From Bacillus sp. (in: firmicutes) (GTDB taxonomy: Bacteria; Bacillota; Bacilli; Bacillales; JACDOC01): 64,000 bases of DNA. The translations under genes were made by a program, and so were the position numbers. Below are positions 9,082 through 19,363 of the stretch, piece after piece; positions within the stretch are counted from its first letter, which is position 1, and every line of letters starts with the position of its first letter. A model generated the notes under the pieces. The model did no database searches. It was not told the origin of the DNA and worked only from the letters and a program-made list of their open reading frames with translations. The stretch spans positions 154,645-218,644 of the forward strand of contig JACDOC010000004.1 of the NCBI GenBank assembly GCA_017656295.1, given 5' to 3'.

Positions 9082-9624
9082 TTACATGAAATTAATTTCC
9101 GTTCTTAACAAAGAGTAAACGTATGTATCATATGGAACACCATTTTGATACATATAATTTCTCAGAACCCCTTCTTTTTGAAAGCCTAATTTTGTTAGTA
9201 ATTCATTGGATGCTTTATTTTCAATGAAAACTATTGCTCCAATCCGCGTTAAATCTAGTTCTTTAAATCCATATGATATGACTTCAGAAACAGCTTCAGT
9301 TGCATATCCTTTCCGCCAATATTCTGGATGAAGTTCATAGCCTATCTCGGCTCTCTTATGTTTAGGAGACCAAGCGTTAAATCCGACCGTTCCTATCATT
9401 CCTTTCCTACCTTTTATTTCGATTCCCCATCTAATGCCACGTTTTTCTTTGTAGTTCTTTGCAAAAAACTCAACCAATTCTTTCGCTTGTTCGATGCTTG
9501 TTAAAGGGTCTAGTCCATAATAACGTGTCACATCGTTATTAGAAAAGCAATCATAAATACTTTGAGCATCTTCTTTCACAATTTCTCTCAATAGCAGTCT
9601 TTCAGTTTCTATTATTGGAAACAT
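9082..9624 (-). CDS. GNAT acetyltransferase, RimJ/RimL type
   Basis: 180 residues, opening IIETERLLLREIVKEDAQSIY. It has the acetyl-CoA-binding region EIGYELHPEYWRKGYATEA and the later NKASNELLTKLGFQKEG. It closely parallels the 1291-1851 gene (same motifs, same length class) and is a paralogue, though not a recent copy. The substrate is unknown. It is transcribed alone and converges on the Lrp gene. The ATG at 9624 has a weak purine-rich site upstream. Confidence 0.88.
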   Translation of the reverse strand: MFPIIETERLLLREIVKEDAQSIYDCFSNNDVTRYYGLDPLTSIEQAKELVEFFAKNYKEKRGIRWGIEIKGRKGMIGTVGFNAWSPKHKRAEIGYELHPEYWRKGYATEAVSEVISYGFKELDLTRIGAIVFIENKASNELLTKLGFQKEGVLRNYMYQNGVPYDTYVYSLLRTEINFM

Positions 9625-9785
9625 TCTCTTACTCCCTTTTTGGTAATAAAGTTCAAATGACCCCTTACTTTCTTTAATAAACTCAACCTAATAATTGAAT
9701 ATCCATTACAAAAATATCAACATAAAATTCCATATAATTGTGTTATTCTCCTACAAGTAAACCTATTACTGACTGCCACCTTATT

Positions 9786-11320
9786 TCACGAATGTTTCTT
9801 TTGATATAGGTCATAAAGAGTTTTGGGAATGGCGTCAATGACATCCGATGCGAGGACATCCAGCGGGGAATGGTTAGATTGAACGAGCTCATCAGCTGCT
9901 TTCCCGTGCACATATATCGCATTGCAAATCGCTTCATGCACATGTTGATGCTGCATTAAGAACGCTACTATCATCCCGGTTAACACATCCCCGCTTCCCC
10001 CTTTAGCGAGCGCTGGATTACCGGTTGTGTTCACGAATTGCTCTCCCTCTGGTGTTGTAATAATCGTATAAGGACCTTTTAACACGAGATATACTCCGTA
10101 TTCAGTTGCAAACTGTTTCGCTATTCCGAACCGATTGTTTTCTACTTCATTTACTGATATGTCCATCATTCTCGCCATTTCGCCAGGATGAGGCGTGAGT
10201 ACGGTAACGGCCGTTCGATGTTGAACAAGAGACTCATAGTCCTTCCAAAAATATAAGGCATCGGCATCGAGGACGACTGGAATCTCTTGTTCTAGCACAG
10301 TTTTTACAATCTGTTTGGTTCCTGCTGTTCTTCCCATGCCTGGACCAATGGCTGCAGCATCCAAATCGAAGTTCGATAAATCAATCTCTCCACGGAAGTG
10401 ACCGTTTTCCGATGGACATGGGTGTACATGACTTCTGGTACATACGTAGCCGCCACAGAAGAGATATCATCAGGAATCGCCATCGTCAATAATCCAGCAC
10501 CGCTCCGTAAAGCGGCTTTTGCAGTCATCGTAATGGCCCCGCTCATGTTCCGAGAACCACCAATAACCATTCCTTTCCCAAACGTCCCCTTATGGGAAAA
10601 ACGTGGCCTTCTTGGTAATGTTATCACCACATCGTTTTCTGTCCAACATTTCCTGTACGCTGCCCTTTTATCGATCGCGATGGGAGGAATTCCGATATCA
10701 ACCGTGATCACTTCTCCATAAAAATCGGCTGTTGGATATAGGTAGGCACTAAGTTTTGGTGACTGAATTGTGATCGTTTCGTCCGCTTGAATGGCAGTGT
10801 CTACAGCTCCCCCGTCTGCCGGGATTCCACTTGGGATATCGATTGCATATACGGATGGCGTCTCCAGTTTGTTGACCATCTCTATGATTTCTTTATAAGG
10901 CGAACGCAATGGACCTTTCACGCCAATTCCGAGCATTGCGTCAATGATGACATCATAGCAACACAATTGTTGATGAAAACGTTCCTCATTTCCAACATAA
11001 TGATTTACTTCGTACCCCGACCGTTCATAAATGGTTAGCGCTTGTTTTGCGGCACCTTTTAGTTTTTCTTTTGGTGGAATTAACCATAAATCGGTTATGT
11101 ATCCGAAGCTTTTTAACACGCGGGCCACGACAAATCCGTCGCCCCCATTGTTTCCGATTCCAGCAATAACAGCGATTCGGTGATGATGGGAGAGTTTATG
11201 TAACAACACCTTGGCCACTGCTTGTCCGGCGTTTTCCATTAACGATTCTTCGCTTATTCCGATGTGCTCGATCGTATATCGATCAATGGCATACATTTCC
11301 TCAGCTGTTACGATGCGCAT
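9786..11320 (-). pseudogene. nnr: Bifunctional NAD(P)HX epimerase/dehydratase, frameshifted
   Basis: The family protein repairs hydrated NAD(P)H: an N-terminal YjeF epimerase domain (MRIVTAEEMYAIDRYT, GIGNNGGDGFVVARVLKSFG) and a C-terminal ADP-dependent dehydratase (GSRNMSGAITMTAKAALRSGAG, IGPGMGR, HPGEMARMM, TGNPALAKGGSGDVLTG). Both halves are intact but lie in different frames. The first frame runs from 11320 (ATG six bases after GAGGTG) through SVE near 10395 and then reads out of phase. The correct sequence GEIDLSNFDLDAAAIGPG resumes one frame over at the same place. A single missing base near 10390-10396 explains it, with no homopolymer there to suggest a routine sequencing slip. If real, two separate domain proteins could still be made. 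Confidence 0.8.
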
Positions 11321-11389
11321 ACTATTCACCTCGAAAACTTTTTCTATCCATATTATAGAAAATTTTGGTCCTGTTTTCTTTACTCATCA

Positions 11390-11460
11390 AAAAAAGCTGA
11401 CCCCATTCGAGCGTCCATCTCATCATCTTTCATAAGATGGAACACTCTTCGGTCAGCTTG
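11390..11460 (-). terminator. Terminator of the glutamate synthase operon
   Basis: On the minus strand AAGCTGACC (near 11459) and GGTCAGCTT (near 11392) form the outer arms, with GTTCCATCTTA / TGAGATGGAC inside, followed by a run of Ts. It lies between the small-subunit stop and nnr. Confidence 0.75.
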
Positions 11461-11499
11461 ATGTCATCTCCCATTCCCTATATTGATAAAGTTCAAAAG

Positions 11500-12981
11500 T
11501 TACGGCAAATGCGTGACACCCATTAAGAAGCGGTCCACTTCTCTTGCGGCTTCCCGGCCTTCATGAATCGCCCAAACGATTAGGCTTTGACCTCGGCGGG
11601 CGTCCCCTGCTGCAAACACGCCTTCTACGTTCGTCGTATATGTTCCGTACGGAGCATTGACTTTTTTGTTGACAGTCTCTACACCAAATTGCTTTAGGAC
11701 AGGCTGCTCAGGACCTTCAAAGCCAATCGCAATAAAAACTAAATCGCATGGCCAAACTTTTTCCGTACCAGGAATTTCGTTGAACACAACATTTCCGTTT
11801 GCATCCACCGTCTTTTCCATTTGAATCGTATGCAACTCTTTGACATTGCCATGTTCGTCCCCGACGATTTTTTTCGTTTGAATACAATATTGACGCGGGT
11901 CGGTACCGAATTTTGCTTTCGCTTCTTCGTACGCATAATCGAGCGTAAACACAAGTGGGAATAGCGGCCACGGATTGTCTTCGGTCCGCTTTTGTGGCAA
12001 TGCAGGATGTTTTCCGAATTGAACGACGCTTTTACATTGTTGGCGAAGAGCGGTCGCGACACAGTCCGCCCCAGTATCCCCGCCGCCAATGACAATGACA
12101 TGCTTACCTTTCGTATCAATCCACTTTTCTTCATCAACAGTAGAACCAAGCATTTTTTTCGTGGAAAGCGTTAAATAATCCATAGCAAAATGAACACCTG
12201 ACAACTCTCTTCCTTCTATGACTAAGTCACGTTGTTTTTGAGCGCCCGTACATAAGACGACCGCATCGTATTGGGACTGAAGCTCCTCTGCGGTAATATC
12301 TTTTCCAACTTCCGTATTAGTAATAAAAGTGATGCCTTCCGCTTCTAACAGTCGAACCCGTCGCTCGACGATTTCTTTTTCAAGTTTCATATTAGGAATC
12401 CCATACATCAATAACCCACCGATTCGGTCAGCGCGCTCATAAACCGTAACGGAATGCCCCGCCTGATTTAACTGGTCTGCACACGCCAACCCAGCAGGAC
12501 CAGAGCCGACAATAGCCACCTTTTTTCCAGTGCGCTTTTCAGGAATTCTTGGTTGAATCCAACCTTCCGCAAATCCTTTATCGATAATCGCCCGCTCAAT
12601 GCTTTTAATGGCGACTGCTGGATCAGAAATCGCGACCGTACACGAACCTTCACAAGGCGCCGGACAAACCCGGCCCGTAAACTCTGGGAAGTTATTCGTT
12701 TTTAATAAGCGATCTAATGCTTCTTTCCATCTTCCACGATACACAAGATCATTCCATTCAGGGATTAAATTATGAATCGGACACCCAGATGTAAGTCCAT
12801 TGATCTCCATTCCCATGTGACAAAAAGGGGTCCCGCAGTCCATACAGCGGGCACCTTGTCGAGCGAGTGTTTCCTCAGAAAATGGGGACGTATATTCGTT
12901 CCAATCGTCAAGGCGGGAAAGTGGATGACGTTTTACTTCTTCTTCTCGCATATATTCCATAAACCCGGTCGTTTTTCCCAT
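11500..12981 (-). CDS. gltB: Glutamate synthase (NADPH) small subunit
   Basis: 493 residues (gltD in E. coli naming, gltB in B. subtilis). The N-terminal region carries the Cys pattern of two 4Fe-4S sites (RCMDCGTPFCH, GCPIHNLIPEW, GRVCPAPCEGSC). An FAD-binding GSGPAGLACA occurs near residue 155 and an NADPH-binding GGGDTGADC near 295. The subunit passes electrons from NADPH to the large subunit, which makes two glutamates from glutamine and 2-oxoglutarate. It lies 51 bases downstream of gltA with its own AAGGAGG site, so it is the second gene of the operon. No irregularities seen. Confidence 0.97.
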   Translation of the reverse strand: MGKTTGFMEYMREEEVKRHPLSRLDDWNEYTSPFSEETLARQGARCMDCGTPFCHMGMEINGLTSGCPIHNLIPEWNDLVYRGRWKEALDRLLKTNNFPEFTGRVCPAPCEGSCTVAISDPAVAIKSIERAIIDKGFAEGWIQPRIPEKRTGKKVAIVGSGPAGLACADQLNQAGHSVTVYERADRIGGLLMYGIPNMKLEKEIVERRVRLLEAEGITFITNTEVGKDITAEELQSQYDAVVLCTGAQKQRDLVIEGRELSGVHFAMDYLTLSTKKMLGSTVDEEKWIDTKGKHVIVIGGGDTGADCVATALRQQCKSVVQFGKHPALPQKRTEDNPWPLFPLVFTLDYAYEEAKAKFGTDPRQYCIQTKKIVGDEHGNVKELHTIQMEKTVDANGNVVFNEIPGTEKVWPCDLVFIAIGFEGPEQPVLKQFGVETVNKKVNAPYGTYTTNVEGVFAAGDARRGQSLIVWAIHEGREAAREVDRFLMGVTHLP

Positions 12982-13032
12982 TTATTCCCCTCCTTTTTCG
13001 TGAACAGCCACGCGATGAAGGAACCTGCTTAT

Positions 13033-16000
13033 TTACACGATCGCTTCTTTTTTATGTGACTCGTTCACAACCGACTTTTTTTGTTTTGTAACAGCTTCAA
13101 AAGCCGCTAACTGAGCTTGTTCTTTCGATAAACCTGAATGTTCGAGTTGGTCGATCGTTTCCGTCATTAGCTTGTAGTTTCGTGGAATGACTTTGATAAA
13201 TTTTTTCACATATTTGTCCCAATGGTCTAATAAGTGAGCGGCTTTCGTACTTCCCGTATATTGGTAGTGCTTGGCGAGCATATTGTACACAAGTTCCATT
13301 TCCTCTTTTTCTTCAAGCGATTCAAACAATACCAGTTCTCGATTTGCCGTTCGATAGAATTGCTCTTCATGATCGGCTAACACATAAGCAATTCCACCAG
13401 ACATTCCGGCAGCAAAGTTTTTACCGACAGATCCGATAATCACAACCCGACCGCCTGTCATATATTCACAGCCATGATCACCTACTCCTTCAACAACCGC
13501 ATGAACACCGCTGTTACGGACGCAAAATCTTTCACCAGCACGACCGCGAATGTATGCTTCACCGGATGTCGCTCCGTAAAAGGCAACGTTCCCGATAATC
13601 ACATTTTCTCCTGTTGCAAAGGATGCTTCCTCTGGTGGAAGAACGATGATTTTTCCACCGGATAGCCCTTTACCTACATAGTCGTTCGCATCCCCCACAA
13701 GGGTCATTGTCATCCCTTTTGGCACAAATGCAGCGAAGCTTTGGCCAGCAGACCCGTAAAAATATAAGTTGATGGTATCTTCCGGCAGCCCTTCTTCTCC
13801 AAAGCGTTTAGAAATTTCACTACCTGCGATTGTGCCAACCGTTCGATCAATATTTCTGATATTTAAATGTAGGTCCACTTTTTTCTTAGTCTCTAATGCT
13901 GGCGTAAGAGCTGGTAAAATCGACTGAACGTCTAATGTGTTTTCGAGTCCATGATGCTTTTGACGAGCAAATGTCCGTGGTCCGTCTACTTGATAGAGTA
14001 AGCGTGATAAGTCAAGATGTTTCGCTTTCCAATGTCGTTTAGCACGTTCACTTACCTTTAAGATGTCAACGCGGCCGACCATTTCGTCCAATGTCCGAAA
14101 GCCAAGTTGAGCCATTAATTCGCGAACTTCTTGGGCAACGAAATACATGTAATTGACGACATGTTCTGGTTTTCCCATAAATTTCTCACGAAGCGCTGGA
14201 TTTTGGGTGGCCACCCCCACTGGACATGTGTCTAAATGACAGACACGCATCATGACACACCCTAAGACAACGAGTGGTGCGGTCGCAAATCCGAACTCTT
14301 CAGCTCCGAACAACGCCGCCATGACAACATCTTTCCCGGTCATTAATTTACCATCTGTCTCTAAAACGACTCGATCACGCAACCCGTTGAGCATTAACGT
14401 TTGATGTGTTTCGGCAAGCCCTAGCTCCCACGGTAAGCCGGCATGCTTAATGCTCGTTTTCGGTGAAGCACCGGTTCCTCCGTCATAGCCGCTGATGACA
14501 ATGACATCGGCCCCGCCTTTGGCGACACCTGCCGCAATCGTCCCAACCCCTGCTTTGGAAACGAGCTTGACACTGACACGAGCGTTGCGATTCGCATTTT
14601 TTAAGTCGTAAATGAGCTGGGCTAAATCTTCAATGGAATAAATGTCATGGTGTGGTGGAGGTGAAATGAGTTCGACGCCCGGGGTAGAACCGCGCACCTT
14701 TCCGATCCAAGGATATACTTTTTTCCCTGGCAGTTGCCCTCCTTCTCCTGGTTTAGCTCCTTGCGCCATTTTGATTTGTAATTCATCGGCATTTACTAAA
14801 TAATGACTTTTTACACCGAAGCGACCAGAAGCAATTTGTTTAATGGCACTCTTCCGTAAATCTCCGTTTTCATCCGGAACGTAACGGCGAGGGTCTTCCC
14901 CACCTTCTCCGCTATTGCTTTTGCCTCCTGTACGGTTCATCGCAATCGCCAGCGCTTCATGAGCTTCCTCACTTAACGATCCATAAGACATCGCTCCTGT
15001 TTTGAAACGACGAACAATCGATTCCACCGGTTCCACTTCGTCTAATGGAATCGGTTTTCGATTTGGAACAAATTCAAACAGGTTCCGCAAAAACGTCATC
15101 CGCTCTTCATTCGCCATTTTTGAATATTGCTTGTATAATTCGTAATCATTTTTTCGGCACGCCCATTGCAATGTATGAATCGTTTTTGGATTAAACGCAT
15201 GATGTTCTCCGTTTCTTCGCCATTGAAACTCGCTTCCAGAATCTAATGTGTCATCCTGGTACGCCGTCTGGAATGCCGCTTCGTGACGCATTTTCGCTTC
15301 TTTCGCGATTTCTTCTAACCCAATTCCACCAATTTGGGAGGCGGTTCCTGTAAAATATTCGTCGATGACTTCTTTTCCGATGCCGACTGCTTCAAAAATT
15401 TGGGCTCCCCGATAGCTTTGCACGGTGGAAATCCCCATTTTGGACATCACCTTCACGACCCCATCGGTTACCGCTTTTTTGTATTGGTAAACAGCCTTTT
15501 GATAAGAAAGTGAGAGGGTTCCTGTTTCGGTCATGTGTCGAATCGTTTCAAAAGCTAAATACGGATTAATCGCATCTGCCCCAAAACCGATTAATGCCGC
15601 AAAATGATGCACTTCTCGCGCTTCTCCGCATTCAACAATGATGCTAACTTTTGTTCGCGTTCCTTGTCGAATTAAATATTGATGGAGCGCACTTACTGCA
15701 AGTAAAGGCGGTATCGCTACATGATGCAGACTAACCGCTCGATCGGATAGAACTAATAAAACAGCTCCTTGTTCAATCGCTGTATCCGCTTGTTTGAAAA
15801 GCTGTTCCAATGCTTCTTTTAAATCGGAAGTAAACAATGTTGGTAATGTTGTTGAGCGAAATTCCGAATATGGATTTTCTTTTATGCCCGCGAGTTCTTC
15901 ATTGGAAAGAATCGGTGAATCCAAACGAATGCGGCGCGCAGCCGTTTCATCTGGATGAAGAAGATTTCCTTCTTTTCCAAGGAGCGTCATCGTAGAAGTC

Positions 16001-17595
16001 ACGAGGTATTCGCGAATCGCATCAATCGGTGGATTCGTTACTTGGGCAAACAACTGTTTAAAGTAATTAAACAAACTTTGCGGACGATCAGACAAAACCG
16101 CAAGAGGTGTATCGTTCCCCATGGCACCGGTCGGATCTTTTCCATCTTTGATCATCGAAAGCATCATTTTTTCTACGTCTTCATACGTATAACCAAACGC
16201 TTTTTGTAATTGAACAAGGTTCGTTATCTTTTCTGTAACGGATGGGATATGGAAATCATCCAGCGTGACTAGTTGATTATTCACCCATTGGCGATACGGT
16301 TTTTCATTGGCCACCTCATGTTTGATTTCTTCATCGGAAATAATTCTTCCCTCTTCAAGGTCAATGAGAAGCATTTTTCCAGGACTTAACCGCTCTTTGT
16401 ACAAAATATTTTCAGGTTCCACATCAATGACGCCTACTTCGGACGAAAAAATGATATAATCGTCTTTAGTAACATAATAACGAGCAGGTCTGAGGCCGTT
16501 GCGATCTAAAATCGCGCCAATTTGCTTCCCATCTGTAAATGAAATCGCTGTTGGACCATCCCAAGGCTCCATTAAACAACTGTGATATTCATAAAACGCT
16601 TTTTTGTCATCATCCATTTCACTGTCCCAAAACCATGGCTCAGGAATCAACATCATCGCGGCATGGGCTGGCTTTTTCCCTGCCAGTACCAAAAATTCAA
16701 ATGCATTATCTAAAATGGATGAATCGCTTCCGTTCATGTCCAAAATCGACTTGATTTTTTCTAAGTCCTCACCAAAATATTCAGAAACAAATTGTTTTTC
16801 CCTCGCGTTCATCCAGTTAATATTTCCACGAAGTGTATTGATTTCACCATTATGGATTAAATAGCGATTCGGATGAGCACGTTCCCAGCTTGGGAAGGTA
16901 TTCGTACTAAAACGGGAGTGAACAAGCGCAAATGCCGATTGAAAGCGTTCATCTTGCAAATCTAGGTAAAACTCGTCTAATTGATCAGGTGTTAACAATC
17001 CTTTGTAGACGATGGTACGACTGGATAGACTGGCGAAATAAAATTCGTTCGACATCACCAGCTTTTCGGCAAGCTTTCGAATCACATACAACTTTCTTTC
17101 AAAAGAAAGGTCGTCTGTTAGTTTGTCGTTGGCGCCAATAAACACTTGACGAATAAACGGTTTACTTTCTTTTGCTAATTTTCCGAGTTTTTCGACATTT
17201 ACTGGTACAGTCCGCCATCCTAATACGATTTGTCCTTCTTTTTCGATAATTTCGTTGATTTTTTGTTCATAGGTTGTCCGTTCATCCTCGTTTTCTGGGA
17301 AAAAAATCATCCCAACCCCATATCGTCCCGCTTCTGGAAGATCGATATGAGTACACACATTATGAAAAAACTCGTGAGGAATTTGAACCATTATTCCTGC
17401 GCCATCCCCAGTTTCCGGGTCGCTTCCTTGTCCCCCACGATGTTCTAATTGCCGTAACATATGAATTCCTTTCTTCACGATATCATGGGACGGCTTTCCT
17501 TTTAGATGAGCATATAACCCAATCCCACAAGCATCATGTTCAAACTCAGGACGGTAGAGACCTTGTGCTTTAGGTAATCCATACCGTTTCGTCAT
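13033..17595 (-). CDS. gltA: Glutamate synthase large subunit
   Basis: 1520 residues, full family length. A short propeptide precedes HDACGIG, whose Cys (residue 23) becomes the N-terminal glutamine-amidotransferase nucleophile. The central and FMN-binding synthase domains follow ([26 protein letters not shown]). The 3Fe-4S cluster motif [15 protein letters not shown] lies near residue 1125, and the C-terminal GXGXG beta-helix has repeated Gly motifs. It takes NH3 from glutamine and, with the small subunit, makes glutamate. It is divergent from gltC with 129 bases between them, the same arrangement as in B. subtilis, where GltC activates this operon when 2-oxoglutarate is high. Confidence 0.98.
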   Translation of the reverse strand: MTKRYGLPKAQGLYRPEFEHDACGIGLYAHLKGKPSHDIVKKGIHMLRQLEHRGGQGSDPETGDGAGIMVQIPHEFFHNVCTHIDLPEAGRYGVGMIFFPENEDERTTYEQKINEIIEKEGQIVLGWRTVPVNVEKLGKLAKESKPFIRQVFIGANDKLTDDLSFERKLYVIRKLAEKLVMSNEFYFASLSSRTIVYKGLLTPDQLDEFYLDLQDERFQSAFALVHSRFSTNTFPSWERAHPNRYLIHNGEINTLRGNINWMNAREKQFVSEYFGEDLEKIKSILDMNGSDSSILDNAFEFLVLAGKKPAHAAMMLIPEPWFWDSEMDDDKKAFYEYHSCLMEPWDGPTAISFTDGKQIGAILDRNGLRPARYYVTKDDYIIFSSEVGVIDVEPENILYKERLSPGKMLLIDLEEGRIISDEEIKHEVANEKPYRQWVNNQLVTLDDFHIPSVTEKITNLVQLQKAFGYTYEDVEKMMLSMIKDGKDPTGAMGNDTPLAVLSDRPQSLFNYFKQLFAQVTNPPIDAIREYLVTSTMTLLGKEGNLLHPDETAARRIRLDSPILSNEELAGIKENPYSEFRSTTLPTLFTSDLKEALEQLFKQADTAIEQGAVLLVLSDRAVSLHHVAIPPLLAVSALHQYLIRQGTRTKVSIIVECGEAREVHHFAALIGFGADAINPYLAFETIRHMTETGTLSLSYQKAVYQYKKAVTDGVVKVMSKMGISTVQSYRGAQIFEAVGIGKEVIDEYFTGTASQIGGIGLEEIAKEAKMRHEAAFQTAYQDDTLDSGSEFQWRRNGEHHAFNPKTIHTLQWACRKNDYELYKQYSKMANEERMTFLRNLFEFVPNRKPIPLDEVEPVESIVRRFKTGAMSYGSLSEEAHEALAIAMNRTGGKSNSGEGGEDPRRYVPDENGDLRKSAIKQIASGRFGVKSHYLVNADELQIKMAQGAKPGEGGQLPGKKVYPWIGKVRGSTPGVELISPPPHHDIYSIEDLAQLIYDLKNANRNARVSVKLVSKAGVGTIAAGVAKGGADVIVISGYDGGTGASPKTSIKHAGLPWELGLAETHQTLMLNGLRDRVVLETDGKLMTGKDVVMAALFGAEEFGFATAPLVVLGCVMMRVCHLDTCPVGVATQNPALREKFMGKPEHVVNYMYFVAQEVRELMAQLGFRTLDEMVGRVDILKVSERAKRHWKAKHLDLSRLLYQVDGPRTFARQKHHGLENTLDVQSILPALTPALETKKKVDLHLNIRNIDRTVGTIAGSEISKRFGEEGLPEDTINLYFYGSAGQSFAAFVPKGMTMTLVGDANDYVGKGLSGGKIIVLPPEEASFATGENVIIGNVAFYGATSGEAYIRGRAGERFCVRNSGVHAVVEGVGDHGCEYMTGGRVVIIGSVGKNFAAGMSGGIAYVLADHEEQFYRTANRELVLFESLEEKEEMELVYNMLAKHYQYTGSTKAAHLLDHWDKYVKKFIKVIPRNYKLMTETIDQLEHSGLSKEQAQLAAFEAVTKQKKSVVNESHKKEAIV

Positions 17596-17687
17596 TTATC
17601 TCCCCCCATTCGTTTCACCGTTACGCCTGTAATAATCATTTTAATTTTCAAAATTTATATAAACAATATATAATTCAGATTAAATCA

Positions 17688-17702
17688 ATCTCATTTTGAG
17701 AT
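17688..17702. promoter_or_regulatory. Probable GltC operator between gltA and gltC
   Basis: The 15-base palindrome ATCTCATTTTGAGAT is a perfect dyad with the T-N11-A form of LysR-regulator sites and the ATCTC/GAGAT arms known for GltC boxes. It lies 23 bases before gltC and about 93 before gltA, so it could serve autorepression and gltA activation together. Confidence 0.75.
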
Positions 17703-17724
17703 GAATCGTAAGGAGTGTCCGTAG

Positions 17725-18627
17725 ATGGAACTAAGACAGCTCATTTATTTTGTAGAAGTAGCGAAAAGAGAACACGTTTCTGAAGCAGCCGATACACTCC
17801 ACGTGGCCCAGTCCGCGATCAGTCGCCAAATTGCTAATTTAGAGGCCGAGTTAGGGGTCCAATTGTTTGAACGAGAAGGACGAAATGTCAAGCTAACACC
17901 AATTGGAAAGTATTTTTTACCCCATGCCGAAGCGGTGTTACGAGCGGTCGAAAACGCCAAGCAGCAAATTGAGGAATATTTAGATCCCGAACATGGGACG
18001 ATTAAAATTGGATTTCCGTCCAGTTTAGCCAGTCATACGCTGCCAATGGTGATTTCCTCCTTTAAAGATGAACATCCAAATGTCAAATTCCATTTACGTC
18101 AAGGATCGTATCATTTTTTAATCGAAGCGGTGAAAAATCGAGAGCTCGATTTAGCGTTTATCGGCCCCGTTCCAACGGATGAGAAAGAACTAAAAGGAGA
18201 AATTTTATTTATGGAGTCCTTTGCTGTACTATTGCCCCTTCACCATCACTTAGCCAAACGTGAGCGTTTAGCGTTAAATGAACTGCGCAATGAACCGTTC
18301 GTTACCTTTCCGAAAGGGTATGTACTTCATACCATCGTCATTAATGCTTGCCGACAAGCCGGTTTTTCTCCGATCATCTCCTCGGAAGGAGAAGATTTAG
18401 ACGCGATCAAAGGACTGGTATCAGCTGGAATTGGGGTCACCCTTCTGCCAGAAAACACATTTTATGACACGATGCCTCGCTACACGGTCAAAATTCCGAT
18501 TGACATGCCCCAAGTGAAACGAAATGTTGGGGTCATTTATTCTACTCGCCATAACCTCGCTCCGTCTGTTAAAGTGTTTTATGATTTTGTTAAACAATTT
18601 TTCTCAAGGTTGCAGCAGTATCAATAA
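17725..18627 (+). CDS. gltC: LysR-type activator of glutamate synthase
   Basis: 300 residues, ATG at 17725 after AAGGAG. An N-terminal LysR helix-turn-helix is clear (MELRQLIYFVEVAKREHVSEAADTL, then AQSAISRQIANLEAELGVQLFER). The C-terminal part is the periplasmic-binding-like effector domain, with the conserved VSAGIGVTLLPE near residue 235. In B. subtilis GltC responds to 2-oxoglutarate and glutamate and is controlled through RocG; its role here follows from sequence and the divergent gltA. No rocG is in the window. The palindrome at 17688 is its likely binding site. Confidence 0.95.
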   Translation: MELRQLIYFVEVAKREHVSEAADTLHVAQSAISRQIANLEAELGVQLFEREGRNVKLTPIGKYFLPHAEAVLRAVENAKQQIEEYLDPEHGTIKIGFPSSLASHTLPMVISSFKDEHPNVKFHLRQGSYHFLIEAVKNRELDLAFIGPVPTDEKELKGEILFMESFAVLLPLHHHLAKRERLALNELRNEPFVTFPKGYVLHTIVINACRQAGFSPIISSEGEDLDAIKGLVSAGIGVTLLPENTFYDTMPRYTVKIPIDMPQVKRNVGVIYSTRHNLAPSVKVFYDFVKQFFSRLQQYQ

Positions 18628-18643
18628 AAAATACACCAACATA

Positions 18644-18672
18644 AAGGGACAGGTTGTACTGTCTCTTCTTAA
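18644..18672 (+). terminator. Probable gltC terminator
   Basis: AGGGACAG (18644-18651) pairs with CTGTCTCT (18658-18665), followed by a short T-containing tail just after the gltC stop. Confidence 0.6.
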
Positions 18673-18779
18673 AGGCTCTACCCTAAATTAACTGTGGATA
18701 ACTTTTACTGTTATTTTATTCATCGGTGTGCCAATGGAAATTGTTATAAATGGCTGTTAAACGATACTGTTGATATTTA

Positions 18780-18905
18780 TACATTCCGCTTGTGGCGGAC
18801 GCTTTCCGTGGGCAAGCCGCAACCCGCTTCCCTCGCTACGCTCAAGTAAGGGTCTTGCCTGGCTTCTTGTTCACGCTGGAGTCGCCGCCTTTCGCTTCAT
18901 GTGTT
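18780..18905. repeat. Interspersed GC-rich element of Bacillaceae
   Basis: A roughly 125-base GC-rich block in an AT-rich gap, beginning CATTCCGCTTGTGGCGGACG and containing CTTTCCGTGGGC, GGGTCTTGCCTGG and CGCTGGAGTCGCCGCC. I recognise this wording as a repetitive intergenic element found in many copies across Bacillaceae genomes. No coding frame is evident. I see only this copy in the window, so the multi-copy nature is from memory. Confidence 0.6.
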
Positions 18906-19083
18906 TAACTTGCTAAAAATCAACAATGACATATAACATATCCTTCTTAAAAGAAAGAAAAGATGAAAATAAATAGTTTTCTTTACCCGACTCCCCTTTT
19001 TTATTTCTCTTATTTATAAAAAATTTTTCCTTTAAATCACAACCATGTAAGCGTTATCTTGAAAAGGAAATAAAAAACACTTA

Positions 19084-19112
19084 TTGACAATGATTTACTT
19101 AGATATTAAGAT
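19084..19112 (+). promoter_or_regulatory. Sigma-A promoter of the met operon
   Basis: A perfect -35 TTGACA (19084-19089) is followed after 17 bases by TAAGAT (19107-19112). It lies about 30 bases before the SAM riboswitch, so the leader RNA would start near 19120. Confidence 0.75.
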
Positions 19113-19139
19113 TGATATCAAATTCAATACGAAAGACCG

Positions 19140-19244
19140 CTTATCAAGAGAGACCGAGGGAACAGGCCCGATGACGTCCGGCAACCTCCTAATTATAGGA
19201 ACGGTGCCACATCCTGCAGAATGGCTTCCATTCTGAAAGATAAG
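19140..19244 (+). ncRNA. SAM-I (S-box) riboswitch, metNIQ leader
   Basis: Conserved S-box blocks occur in order: CTTATCAAGAGAG, GAGGGAACAGGCCCGATGA, TCCGGCAACC, ACGGTGCCACATCCTGCAG and GAAAGATAAG, which closes helix P1 with the opening CTTATC. In this class SAM binding stabilises the aptamer and frees the downstream terminator (19263-19300). It sits directly ahead of metN, so methionine uptake is turned on when SAM is low. Confidence 0.97.
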
Positions 19245-19262
19245 TCGTGTACATAGATACCG

Positions 19263-19300
19263 ATGCCTCTTTCTGAATGGAAGAGGCATTTTTTGTTATT
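19263..19300 (+). terminator. Riboswitch-controlled attenuator
   Basis: ATGCCTCTT (19263-19271) pairs with AAGAGGCAT (19281-19289), followed by six Ts and a T-rich tail. The loop and arms can compete with the 3' strand of the aptamer (both contain TTCTGAA), the expected switch geometry. Confidence 0.9.
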
Positions 19301-19363
19301 TTTGTAGTTATATAAATTTTTTGATTGTTAAAACATCTCAAACCGATAGGAGTGAGCAATTGG

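Noticed and set aside
11739..12149. 136-codon minus-strand frame inside the small glutamate synthase gene
   Set aside because: Out of frame with a complete, conserved gene on the same strand.
16539..16864. Long frames antisense to gltA
   Set aside because: The gltA frame is fully conserved here; the antisense frames lack ribosome sites and show no known motifs.
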